Origin: Histoplasma ohiense
Lineage: Eukaryota; Ascomycota; Eurotiomycetes; Onygenales; Ajellomycetaceae
Assembly: GCA_017607445.1 (NCBI GenBank)
Contig: JAEVHH010000005.1
Span: 811,001-875,000, forward strand
Reading direction: 5' to 3'
DNA: 64,000 nt
Shown: one piece after another, positions 1-9,160 of the stretch
How positions within the stretch are numbered: position 1 is the stretch's first letter
Layout: every line of letters begins with the position of its first letter
Notes under the pieces: generated by a model
What the model saw: only the letters and a program-made list of their open reading frames with translations
What the model was told of the DNA's origin: nothing
Databases searched by the model: none
Program-made: the position numbers and the translations under genes

Positions 1-891
1 CGGATCCCATGCAACAGCACTAACAGCTTTCCGCCCCAAATTGTTCAAAGTTAAACTCTCCTTTTTGGTCTTGACGTCCCACACGGTTACGAAGCCTGCG
101 CTGCTCCCAGTGACCAAAATATGAGGCACTTTCTTGTTCCAGTCAAGACATTCAATGTCGTCCAGTCTCGCATTGACGTTCCCCAGTCGGAACGGATGGT
201 CGATATTGTTCAAGTCTGAGATGAAAAGCTATATAGATAGATAGGGTATGAGAACGTGCTCCAATTGAGTAAGCCGCTTTAGGACATGGAAATACGAACC
301 TCTCCCTTGCTTCCGCCGGTAGCTAGAAGGTTCGAGTGTCGCGGATTGAATTGAAGGGTTTTCACGGGACCAGAATGCTGCGAGGCCCTCGATACCAGCG
401 GGTCGCTTTGATCGAGCTAATATCAGTAATGCGGAAGGGTGTTGCAGCCGGTGGAAGCATATATTGATCTAGACAAACCCACCTCGCTCCGCTCAACAGC
501 TTATCAGCATTCCAAAGATCCAACGATCCATTTTCCAATGCACCTGCGATGATACCCCTAGAACTATCCTCCGACTCTGTCCAGGCAAGATCATGGAATC
601 TTTACAAAACAAGCCATTAGTTCCAAAACAATATATCATTTCAAATGTCCCCATTCTGCACGGAAGTTAAAGTAAACCGTACCCAGACTCAGTGCTAAGT
701 TTCGCAGCCGGCTGTAACTCCGCAGAACCTCCCTCCTGTTCCAAAGCAAGATCCCAGAGTTCCAAGTCGGTCTCGTTGGAGAAGTCCGCATCAACAGCAC
801 CGGCACGCGTTCCAGTAGCGATGTACGGGGAAGCGGAACCGGGGGACCAAGCAAAGGCCGCTGTGCGGGGGATTTCCCTTAGACGGACCAT
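1..891 (-). CDS. SEC31: Sec31, COPII outer-coat WD40 protein (5' part, continues past left edge)
   Basis: Sec31 forms the outer cage of COPII vesicles with Sec13 and drives ER-to-Golgi export. The start ATG is at 891-889. My exon model on the minus strand is 891-683, 599-483, 405-300 and 228-1, phase-consistent throughout. The N-terminus reads MVRLREIPRTAAFAWSPG, the family's usual start, followed by WD-repeat pieces (LELWDLALEQ, LDLWNADKLLSG, HSGPVKTLQFNPRHSNLLATGG, FVTVWDVKTKKES) that build the N-terminal beta-propeller. Only about 220 residues are in view; the family has about 1200-1300. Exon 3 uses a CAAAG acceptor at 407-406 because the TTAG 11 nt upstream breaks the frame. It is divergent from the RRM gene at 1401. 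Confidence 0.9.
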
Positions 892-1400
892 AATGGGGGG
901 AGAAAGGGGTTTAAGCGGAACTTGGATAGGAGTCCCAGGCGGTTGTGTTGTTCGCCCAGGGACGGGGAATACGTAACTAATATAGGTGGCAATTTGGGGA
1001 CCAGGGATCTAGTGGGTAGGAAGAAAATAAGGCGTCTCAATATGGAGAGTCGTCGTTCAGTCTCTCCGAATATTTCCGTATTCTGGTCTGGCAAGGTTGA
1101 TATTGATCCAGGTGTCCTTCTGTGTGGAGGAGCCACCAACACCAGCCACGACAACTGCGCCGCATGAATTTCCACGTGACCTTCTATAGCTGATCTTTGG
1201 CCACAGTTTGGCCCGAAAACGATCAATGTATCATCAATTATCCTTCCAAAAGTTCAAATAAATATGTCCCTTTTCTAACAAACATACGGCACGAGAAGTT
1301 ATTCATATCTCAAAGCTATATGAATACAATACTCTAATTGCGCAATTCCTCATTCCATTCCACCCTCCCCGGTCCCACATACTACTTACTCCTCGCCAGA
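892..1400. promoter_or_regulatory. Divergent promoter region between SEC31 and the RRM gene
   Basis: These 509 bases separate two divergent start codons and must hold both promoters and 5' UTRs. I see no conserved ORF; the reading frames here are antisense extensions of the SEC31 exon. The side nearest the RRM gene is CT-rich just before its ATG, as is usual in fungal 5' UTRs. Confidence 0.5.
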
Positions 1401-1928
1401 ATGTCCGAATCATCAAGACTAAAGAACACAATCTACGTCGGAGGCCTTGACCAAAGCGTCACACTTCGTACCCTGACAGAGGCCTTCCTCCCCTTTGGTG
1501 AAATCGCAGATATCTCGCTCCCCAAGCCCGAAGCTCCTTCCTCGACCGATCTGCACCGGGGCTTCGGATATGTCGAGTTCGAAGACCCTCAGGATGCCAA
1601 GGAAGCCATTGACAATATGGACCAGAGCGAGTTGTACGGACGTATAATTAAAGTTGCCGCGGCGAAGCCGCAAAAGGATAGTAATGAGGGCCTGGGGAGT
1701 AAGACTGCTCTTTGGCAACAGGTGAGTTTTTGCAAATATGTATTCGTTTTTCTTGAATGTATAGCTTCTCACGATGATGATTAGGAGGGCTATCTGGCTC
1801 AACATGCGGTCAGCGAAGAGGACAGAGTCGCTACTGGGCAGGGCGGAGCGGGATCGAGTAACAACCGGCCTGAAGATCCCATGCAGGGCTTGGAGGGACT
1901 GGACGTCGCTGGCCCAAAGCCCGAATAA
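1401..1928 (+). CDS. RNA-binding protein with one RRM related to the cyclophilin-E RRM
   Basis: Two exons, 1401-1721 and 1785-1928, encode 154 residues. The intron (1722-1784) has a GTGAGT donor and a TTAG acceptor. Residues about 10-90 are one RRM with RNP2 IYVGGL and RNP1 RGFGYVEF. The order of motifs (GGL, PFGEI, AIDNMDQSELYGR, VAAAKP) matches the RRM of cyclophilin E (PPIE), a spliceosome-associated protein, but there is no cyclophilin domain. A stand-alone RRM of this type is what I would expect in filamentous fungi. The tail is short, charged and glycine-rich. I start at the ATG at 1401 because the open frame upstream has no earlier ATG. A role in mRNA processing is inferred from the family. 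Confidence 0.85.
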
Positions 1929-2333
1929 ATAATGCTTGTGGATGGTTTTCCAGGATGCGCTTATAAATTTACCATAAATGGGGGCAGTGGAAAACCATCA
2001 AATGAGAATTTGATTTCAAAAATCCTGAGGGAGACGTTACCTTGTTTCTTTTTGTGTGCGTGTATGGTATTGAAAACCCACGTTTCCAGAAAGGAGAAGG
2101 GAAAAAAGGATTATATACAGACACCAAATTTACTCCACACGCACTCACACAGACATGCCACACGCGCGGGCCTAACAATACAGATTATAAAATCGGAACA
2201 CGGATCCTCCCAATCATCCTTCTCGGATCCCGCAATACACTTTGCGCACACGATTGATGCCATTCTTATTGGCACCAGTTTTTCTGTCATACCCCAAAAC
2301 TATCAACAAACCGTCCATTACAGGTTTCCCATT
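1929..2333. other. Convergent intergenic spacer
   Basis: This is the 3' flank of two convergent genes, the RRM protein and the MLRQ-like subunit. It is AT-rich and I see no conserved ORF or RNA gene. The open frames here have no recognisable protein features. Confidence 0.5.
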
Positions 2334-3032
2334 CTAGTGCTGGATATCTTCAGGCTTGGGTCGCGAGAGGCGGAGGGTCTTGTCCGTTCTGAACTTTTTG
2401 ATGCTGGAGTATATTCCTGCGCCGAGGGCGACGCTGTATTTTGAGATGCATGGGTTAGTATGTGGTTTTATGTGGAATCGACTTTCACTTTGTATGTTCT
2501 TTCTTTCTTTTTTCATTATCCTTCTTCCAGGAGGGCATTTGTGGAGTGAGAGGGCGTTGATTTGGTTTTGATATGTTTTCCTCGCGGGGTGATAACGAGA
2601 ACTTCTTACCAAAGGACAGCGCCTGTATGAAGCAACGAAACAGCCAAATTAGTATATCATGTAATGAAATGTAATAATATACGGGAATTGAAAAGTACTT
2701 TATTTCAAATTTGAGAACGTACCAAGCGGGAGTAATTCTGGAGGAATCTTCTTCAGGGTTCGTAGGCGCTGGGAGATGGTGTGAGCTGTGCAATTGGGTC
2801 AGCAGAGTTCCTGTCCTTCTCCTTCTTTTACGGATTGTAATTGTTGGCTGTTAATGGAGGGGAGAGAATTAAATACCACTCTGGTTTTCCTTCTAAATCG
2901 ACACCTAAGTTAGCAAGGTCGCAGATTTCATGGCAGGCATAAGGCAAGTTTGAGAAGGGATAATTGACTAACGGGCAAAGGACCCAAGAGCGGCCGGGTG
3001 ACCTGCATTCTAAGCGGGCGAGTAGCGAACAT
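2334..3032 (-). CDS. B12D/MLRQ (NDUFA4-like) mitochondrial inner-membrane subunit, with a 13-nt microexon
   Basis: This small single-pass protein belongs to the B12D family, which includes NDUFA4. NDUFA4 was long listed as a complex I MLRQ subunit and is now assigned to cytochrome c oxidase. Preferred exons on the minus strand are 3032-2973, 2768-2723, 2622-2610 and 2433-2334, giving 72 residues. An alternative first junction (exon 1 to 2969, exon 2 from 2785) is also in frame and adds a few residues. The N-terminus MFATRPLRMQVTRPLL looks like a presequence. The core reads KKIPPELLPLGAVLCVALGAG, then IYSSIKKFRTDKTLRLSR, the family pattern. Only the 13-nt exon 2622-2610 (GT-AG on both sides) keeps frame between PPELLPLG and VALGAG. 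The gene is divergent from COX12, 294 bp away. Confidence 0.75.
2610..2622 (-). other. 13-nt microexon in the MLRQ-like gene
   Basis: It is flanked by a CATACAG acceptor and a GTAAGA donor. It supplies the residues between PLG and VALGAG at the start of the membrane helix. One nucleotide of a codon comes from the exon before and one from the exon after, so 1+13+1 gives five codons. Confidence 0.75.
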
Positions 3033-3326
3033 GGTGACTGAATATCACAGGCAGAGGGGGAAATCTCGTGGTGGTGGATATAATTGGAGTGACAAACAAA
3101 GGTGGAAGCGAAGTTCGAAGTTGTCGATGTTGGAAACCGGGCCTATATCTCGCCACCCAATGAGCAGCCAACTCTCGCCGGCTCACGGGATTTGTTAGGT
3201 CAGGCCACTCAAGCCAACCAAACCTCATCTCTTTTCTTCGAACATTCAACATCAACGTTTGTCAACATCACTGTTTACTGCGGTATTACCAACGCAATTG
3301 TCGCACCAATCACTACCATCTACAAC
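3033..3326. promoter_or_regulatory. Bidirectional promoter of the MLRQ-like gene and COX12, with CCAAT boxes
   Basis: The two start codons are 294 bp apart. CCAAT occurs at 3157-3161 and 3306-3310 on the plus strand and at 3087-3083 on the minus strand. The HAP complex binds CCAAT and controls respiratory genes in fungi. That these boxes act here is inference. Confidence 0.55.
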
Positions 3327-4186
3327 ATGAGCCCCATCCCAGACGCTGACCCCGACGAACCCGTCGAAACCAAGCCTTTCAAATTCGTTACTGGTAAGAA
3401 CATCGCCTTATTTCTCTCTCGAACACACAACCCATGTTGATGAAAGAACTCCTCAGCTAACTAAGTCGTCCCCGCAACAGCCGGTATGTAATAAAGAGAG
3501 AAATGAGCTTTAGGATAAGGAGCACAATCATTTCCCCATGGCTTCCCCTACATTCCGAAGGACCCATTGAAAAAACACCGACTTTAAAGGTCAAATGGCT
3601 GACCTTGCCACGATAAAACAAACAAATAAGGCTACGATGCCCGTTTCCCCAATCAAAACCAGTAAGATTTATCCAATTTTTCCGTAAAGCGATTATGATT
3701 AAATTTTTCAATTCTTTCTCGATATTGTTCATCGTTGTCGCATGGAGAGCTCGTTTTAACTTACTAAAATCCTCTTTGAAAACCACAGAACGAAACACTG
3801 CTGGCAAAATTATGTCGACTACCACAAGTGCATCATAGCCAAGGGTGAAGACTTCCGCCCTTGCAAACAGGTAAGAATGACGCAAAATCTACTCCATATC
3901 ACGACCATGTCTCCAACGTTGCCACGCGTCATTGCCTATACATGCCCAGACCAAGACGATCAATAATAGTATATCGATATTAACATATAGTCTCTCCTGC
4001 CTTCTCTAGTTCTATCTCGCCTACAGATCACTCTGCCCGAAGGGTTGGACCGACAGATGGGATGACCAACGCGGTATGTTTTCAGCCCTGATATCAAGTT
4101 CGAACTCATAAGAACCTACATATGTATATTAATCTGTCTCCTGTCAAACAGAAGCCGGCAACTTCCCCGCCCGTCTCGATCGGTAG
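3327..4186 (+). CDS. COX12: Cytochrome c oxidase subunit VIb (Cox12), with a 3-nt microexon
   Basis: Cox12 is the twin-CX9C subunit on the intermembrane-space side of complex IV, imported and oxidised by the Mia40 route. Exons are 3327-3393, 3481-3483, 3631-3661, 3789-3870, 4010-4073 and 4152-4186, giving 93 residues in perfect phase. The protein reads KPFKFVT, AGYDARFPNQNQTKHCWQNY, then VDYHKCIIAKGEDFRPCKQ, then LAYRSLCPKGWTDRWDDQRE, AGNFPARLDR. The cysteines of KHC, HKC, RPC and SLC form the two CX9C pairs. Exon 2 is only three bases (CCG), with a GCTAAC branch point and CAACAG acceptor before it and a GTATGT donor after it. Five introns in a 282-nt coding sequence is dense. Family identity is very secure; inclusion of exon 2 needs RNA evidence. 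Confidence 0.92.
3481..3483 (+). other. 3-nt microexon (CCG) in COX12
   Basis: Both flanks carry strong splice signals. Intron 1 (3394-3480) ends in a GCTAAC branch point and CAACAG. Intron 2 (3484-3630) starts GTATGT and ends AATAAG with GCTGAC upstream. Inclusion gives GCC GGC (Ala-Gly); skipping gives GGC (Gly) and stays in frame. Confidence 0.6.
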
Positions 4187-5285
4187 TCGATGTGCATTAT
4201 ATTAAAAGAGTCCGTTGTCGATGAATTATAGAGGATTGAAAGGAATTTTTGTTTTATTTTAAACAAAAGGAGATGGACAATAATAAAAAAAAATGATCAG
4301 TGGACACAAGCTCTGTATCAAATATATCAACATAACACGGGACATCTATGAATTATTCCCCTGTACATGAGTGCAAACTCACCTCTCAGACGCCCACCTC
4401 CCCACATTTTTTTTGTAATAGTAGACAATGGTCAATTAATGGTCAATCAGCAACTTTGAGAGGACCTTCCAATGCATATACAGGATATATTTTGAAAAAA
4501 AAATACGTTTAGGAAGTCGTCTATTCTCACGTTATTTTCTTTACTTCAATTTTGGTTGCAATTTTGTTTTCAGAAAAGACAGGGCAAAATATTCAGTTGT
4601 TCCTGCCTATCCTCGGTAGTTTTCATTCGCGGGAGTGATATGTCATTTTATTAGACTCTTGAAATAACAAGATGAGCAGACAAGTCACAATGAAATGACA
4701 TGTGTAGCTCACGAAGGTTGAACTCGTGTTTTCTACACGATTATCTCATTCATCCCGGGCCTAGCTGCAAGAATAACGAGCAATTACTATTTTTCTATTA
4801 GAAAAGAAAGGCAAAAAAGTTTTCTCAAAGCCGGGTTTATCTATACCATTAATGTAGGATATCTATCTATAAGGCCCCCATTTTAGAATCTTCAACGTCC
4901 ATATTCGTCCTCTATATAGGTCTATAAGTTTGTTCAAACGAAAAAACATAAGGTGTTTGTAGCGCAGCTGTAGCTGTTGATCCTTCGCGAAAAGATCATG
5001 GGGAAATTTTCGCAAGGTTAGATATATGAAGTTCATATCACGTCGTAAAGAGATAGAAATGTGGTTGGGTTATCCATATAAACTGGGTATCCAGATTATA
5101 ACTAGAGGAGTTGACAACGAGTTAAGCTGTTGGGTGATAGAAAGAGGAACGGAAATCGGGAATATAAAATTGAGGCGTAGTGAGGAGACGCTGTTTGATC
5201 CAATCTAAAGCCAAGGATTAAGTGGTCGTCGCCACCCGTGGGTCAGGTATTTTCTTTACCTTTTTTGCCCTTTTTCTTTCAGGTG
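4187..5285. other. AT-rich convergent intergenic region
   Basis: About 1.1 kb lies between the 3' ends of COX12 and the dicarboxylate carrier. It is clearly AT-rich, with A and T runs. The frame at 5026-5208 begins with an ATG but has no recognisable protein features. I see no RNA gene or repeat. Confidence 0.5.
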
Positions 5286-6465
5286 TTAGAGAATAGCGTC
5301 CTCAGTCCGCGGAAACAAGGCACGGTATATTTTCTTATGCTCTTCCAAAAACAAGAACGTAGCAATAGTTTGCGGTGCCAGGCGGATAAAACTAGGCGTC
5401 CAGCCCCGGAACATCCACGAAAACCCTTCTTTCCTAAATACCTCCTTCAACAGGCCAAGGATGCCTTGGCCCCTCGACTCCGCAGGGCTTGCCGTCATGA
5501 TCCTCGTCTTTATCACATCGACGGGACTACATATAGATGTCGCCACGAACCCGGCCATGAGCGAAGCGGTGAAGTGCGTGTTGATGTTATCCGACATGCC
5601 AAAGTGTTGGATGCATATGTCCTTGAAGGTATCGTATGTAGATAGCTGGGAAGCGTTCATGAGGACCGCGCGGGCTGAATTCGGCCACAGACCGCGGAAT
5701 AGGCTTGATGGGCCCTCTGAGCTGACCATCTGCACCAGTCCGTGTAAAGCGTGTTTGTAGTTTCGTCTTTTGGCTGGGGGAAGGCCTGCGTCGGATTGCA
5801 TGCGGACGTTGAGAACGTCAGCCGGGTTACCTACCAGCCCACCAGCGAAGCCTGCAGTTGAAGCCATGAGGATAAGAGTGGGTAGAGAAGGGGAAGATTC
5901 CGCCGAGCTAAAATATGATTTCAGCTCTTCATAGATTCCGAACCGGGTGGTTGAGTATGTGATTGCGCGAAGGAGGGAGGCGGAGAGCTGGTTTCGTTCA
6001 TCCATCAGTGTATTTTTCTCCAGTTGTACTTAGATGCACCACAACGTGCTCGGGATAGATACAAACGCACACCGTTGTATAAACCCAGGACTCCATTATT
6101 CTTCACTATATGAGCGGCAGTCCTGAGCATGCCAGCTGGATCCCCTGGTTTACGGGTTTGGAGGCGGACCTATAACCGGTAGAGATAATTACTTACTGCG
6201 CTTTTAAAATCGATAAGTAAAAAGTACTTGGGGTGATAGTACCTTCACTATAAAAATTTTTTGCAACAAACGTCAGTCAAACGTATCCTAAGCACGGCAG
6301 CAGAAATGAAAAATGGGAATGCGACATACATAGATCCAAGGGATGCGTTGTTGCGGTCGCCATGCAAGACGCAGAACCTCCAAACCAGAAGGGATAATGG
6401 CGTGGAGGGAGCGACTGTTGAGCAGACGAGGGTTCAGAGCCCTTCATATTGTCGCTATCTGCCAT
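5286..6465 (-). CDS. DIC1: Mitochondrial dicarboxylate carrier, with a 5-nt microexon
   Basis: This inner-membrane carrier exchanges malate or succinate for phosphate. Exons on the minus strand are 6465-6330, 6247-6243, 6169-6071 and 5987-5286, giving 313 residues, the normal carrier length. All three mitochondrial carrier signatures are visible: HPLDLLKVRLQT, NPADVLNVRMQSD and SPVDVIKTRIM. The second has Asn in place of the last basic residue, as dicarboxylate carriers do. Exons 1 and 3 cannot be joined in frame. The 5-nt exon TGAAG supplies the end of Leu and the Lys of the first PxDxxK signature. Intron 1 has a GTATGT donor and a CTGAC branch point; intron 2 has a weaker GTACTA donor. It is divergent from the PheRS gene, 329 bp away. 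Confidence 0.9.
6243..6247 (-). other. 5-nt microexon in DIC1
   Basis: The sequence TGAAG lies between a TTATAG acceptor and a GTACTA donor. With the T left by exon 1 it makes TTG AAG. That restores the Leu-Lys of the first carrier signature and the reading frame into VRLQT. Confidence 0.7.
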
Positions 6466-6794
6466 TGTAACAATTCAGCAGTGCACACATACATCCCGTC
6501 CGTTGCTGGGCCGAGGGTGTGTCGAAGTTTTAGTTCTATATATTTTTATATCTTGAGGCCGAGGACGGATGCACCCTGGCCCATAATTCTCACCCGCGCC
6601 CTGGCGCCACCCAAGATTTAACAATTGGCGCCATCTATTGGTTCAACCGGGATTTAGCTGACAGCTATGGCACTAACTGGATAACGGTTCGAGCAAATTC
6701 GTGATTTCCGCGACACCAGCTAAAATTTGTTATTTAACTCTGTCCCGCACTGGACAAAGGGGAACGGACGAGCACCGACAGAAGGCCCAGAGCC
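6466..6794. promoter_or_regulatory. Bidirectional promoter region between DIC1 and mitochondrial PheRS
   Basis: These 329 bases separate two divergent start codons, both for mitochondrial proteins. ATTGG (CCAAT on the minus strand) occurs near 6638-6642. I see no ORF or RNA gene. Confidence 0.45.
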
Positions 6795-8369
6795 ATGAGA
6801 CTGCTTGCCACTGGCCGGATTCTGCGGCTGGCCTCTAACCAGGGGTGTGCCACAGCAAAGTCCACAAGATATTATCGCCCTGCGCGGAGCCAATTGACTC
6901 CCCTCGTCAACTCAAGATCCAACAGCTCGACATCAACAGGGGCAGAAGCAGCGGCTGCAGACTCAGCCCCAGTGGGAGCTCTAGGGCAATCGAAATCCCA
7001 GCTTGATCGCCAGGTATCAACAGCCAGGCCGGCCCAGGAGGGCATCAAAGACGGAGACAAAATTCACCATGTCGACGAATGGACCAATACACCGGGCAAT
7101 ATTCTGTCCCATATCGGACGTCGCCTCTATCTAGATGAAAACCACCCTCTTTCTATTACGCGCCAGCTTATAGAGAGCCAATTCACGGGGCCAGAGTTTG
7201 GGAACTATGCTGAACCTAACCCCATCGTCTCGACGGCGCAGAACTTTGATATCCTCGGGTTCCCTGCGAATCATCCTGGGCGAAGTAGGACGGATACATA
7301 CTATGTAAACAAAACTACTGTTTTGAGGACGCATACGAGTGCTCACCAGCACAGTTATTTCCAGCGCCTGGGCTTGAATGAGAAAGCATGCCCGGACGAG
7401 GAGGGATATACGGTCATTGCAGATGTTTACAGACGCGATGCTATTGACCGCAGCCATTATCCAGTCTTCCACCAGATGGAGTGCGCAAGATTATGGAAGC
7501 GTCCTCGAGAAGACCCCTTGAAATACTCGCTGCAAACCGCAGAGACCATAATGAATGACGCCAATAAGATCCCCGCTCACAATGTTAAAGTCGAAGATCC
7601 GAACCCAACCATACACCCCGAAAGAAACCCGCTGCAAGCAGAACATCTCAGTGTCCAAGAGACGGAAGCGATCGCGGCCCATCTCAAACGCTCTCTAGAG
7701 CGACTTGTCATTAAAATCTTCACCGCAGCGCGTGAAGGAACTCCAGAATCCGCCCACACGGATCAGGAACCCCTCAAAGTCCGCTGGGTCGAAGCCTACT
7801 TCCCATTCACCAGCCCATCTTGGGAACTCGAGGTATTCTGGCAAGGCGACTGGCTTGAGGTCCTCGGTTGCGGTGTCGTCAAGCAAGAACTCCTCATCTC
7901 CGCTGGCGTCCCACACCGCGTCGGCTGGGCCTTCGGCCTCGGCCTCGAGCGCATCGCTATGCTCCTCTTCAATATCCCAGACATCCGCCTCTTCTGGTCC
8001 CGGGATCCGCGCTTCCTCTCCCAATTCCAAGCAGGTAAAATCACCCGCTTCGTCCCCTTCTCCAAACACCCTGCATGCTACAAGGACGTTGCGTTTTGGT
8101 TATCACCTTCAGCTGCTGCTGCTGCGGGCGGTCGCATGCCATTCCATGAAAACGATATAATGGAAATTGTGCGTGATGTTGCCGGAGATTTAGTAGAGGA
8201 CGTGCAGCTTGTCGATGAATTCTCACATCCGAAGACAGGACGGAAGAGTTTATGCTATCGGGTTAACTACCGGAGTTTGGAGAGGACCCTGACGAACGAG
8301 GAGACGAATAAGCTGCATGAAATGGTGAGGAGGAAGTTAGTGGAGAAGGCTGGTGTGGAGATAAGATGA
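6795..8369 (+). CDS. MSF1: Mitochondrial phenylalanyl-tRNA synthetase
   Basis: This monomeric class II synthetase charges mitochondrial tRNA-Phe. One uninterrupted exon of 524 residues starts at the first ATG (6795). The N-terminus MRLLATGRILRLASNQ is an arginine-rich presequence. The catalytic domain follows, with HTSAHQHSYFQRL, the motif 2 region FHQMECARLW and motif 3 GWAFGLGLERIAML. The C-terminal 100 residues (from about FSKHPACYKDVAFW) are the FDX-ACB anticodon-binding domain, typical of the mitochondrial but not the cytosolic enzyme. A low-complexity Ser/Ala/Thr stretch lies at about residues 40-60. It is intronless while its neighbours are intron-rich. Confidence 0.93.
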   Translation: MRLLATGRILRLASNQGCATAKSTRYYRPARSQLTPLVNSRSNSSTSTGAEAAAADSAPVGALGQSKSQLDRQVSTARPAQEGIKDGDKIHHVDEWTNTPGNILSHIGRRLYLDENHPLSITRQLIESQFTGPEFGNYAEPNPIVSTAQNFDILGFPANHPGRSRTDTYYVNKTTVLRTHTSAHQHSYFQRLGLNEKACPDEEGYTVIADVYRRDAIDRSHYPVFHQMECARLWKRPREDPLKYSLQTAETIMNDANKIPAHNVKVEDPNPTIHPERNPLQAEHLSVQETEAIAAHLKRSLERLVIKIFTAAREGTPESAHTDQEPLKVRWVEAYFPFTSPSWELEVFWQGDWLEVLGCGVVKQELLISAGVPHRVGWAFGLGLERIAMLLFNIPDIRLFWSRDPRFLSQFQAGKITRFVPFSKHPACYKDVAFWLSPSAAAAAGGRMPFHENDIMEIVRDVAGDLVEDVQLVDEFSHPKTGRKSLCYRVNYRSLERTLTNEETNKLHEMVRRKLVEKAGVEIR

Positions 8370-9160
8370 TGAATGGCGATTCTAGATGTACAGTATCTAT
8401 ATGGATGGCTTTGTTTGGAGGCTATACATCTTGTTTGATTCTTTTTACATACAATTCCATGTACTTTTAGAAAAATGCTTTCAGGCTCATGGCTTGTTGG
8501 ATAACAATAACTCCCACCCCAAGGCCACGCCTCATTCTAATAAAAATATATTTGAAAGCGTCACAAATAAAGGAGGGCTAAAAGCTGAAGAAGAAAATGA
8601 AATCCACCATATCGCATCGTACTACCGGTCCCAAGCCCGGCAGTGAGGATGAACACATTAAGAGAGGAGATATATAATAATAATGATAGGAAAATGGGAT
8701 GATAAAAAAAAAAAAATGGAAAAATGACAGAGAAGCAAATGAAAATTGAGATAATAAATATACAAGAGAGACTGGGAAAATGAGGAGGGATATATGGATG
8801 TATGTATGTATGAGCTCAACAACGAAGTAGCTCTCAAAGCAGTGAAGATGATGAATGTACCAGATAGGAAAAACGCCATCGTCTGTGATTTTTCTTTCAT
8901 TTTACTCAAGATATCTTTTTTTTCCTGTCCGCGTTGAATACATGCATGGATATTATACAGAGAATAGAGGGAGGCAGATGAATGGGCCAAAAGGGATTGT
9001 AGCTATAATCGGAAATGTGTTGGGTTCTGGTAGGAAAAATGAGACTATCGCCTTCAGTATCTGTATTGTGGTTGAGATAGCGGCGACGTTGTTTGATAGA
9101 ACAGCGAAAAGGAGGACAAGTGGTCCTGTTTCGACTCGCAAACTGTATATGAGTTCGTTC
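8370..9160. other. Convergent intergenic region
   Basis: This is the shared 3' flank of the PheRS and MGE1 genes. It is AT-rich, with an A tract near 8705-8717 and a short (GTAT)n run near 8798-8810. No gene or RNA was recognised. Confidence 0.5.

Noticed and set aside
2903..2906. AG directly followed by GT in the first MLRQ-like intron, resembling a zero-length recursive splice site after GCTAAC
   Set aside because: The branch-like GCTAAC is only a few bases from the AG, too close for normal splicing, and a simple intron explains the frame.
5026..5208. 60-codon frame on the plus strand
   Set aside because: Sits in an AT-rich spacer between two 3' ends, with no family motif and no sign of a promoter.
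7695..8069. Long antisense frames inside the PheRS gene
   Set aside because: Shadows of a well-supported conserved gene; GC-rich codon use creates open antisense frames.
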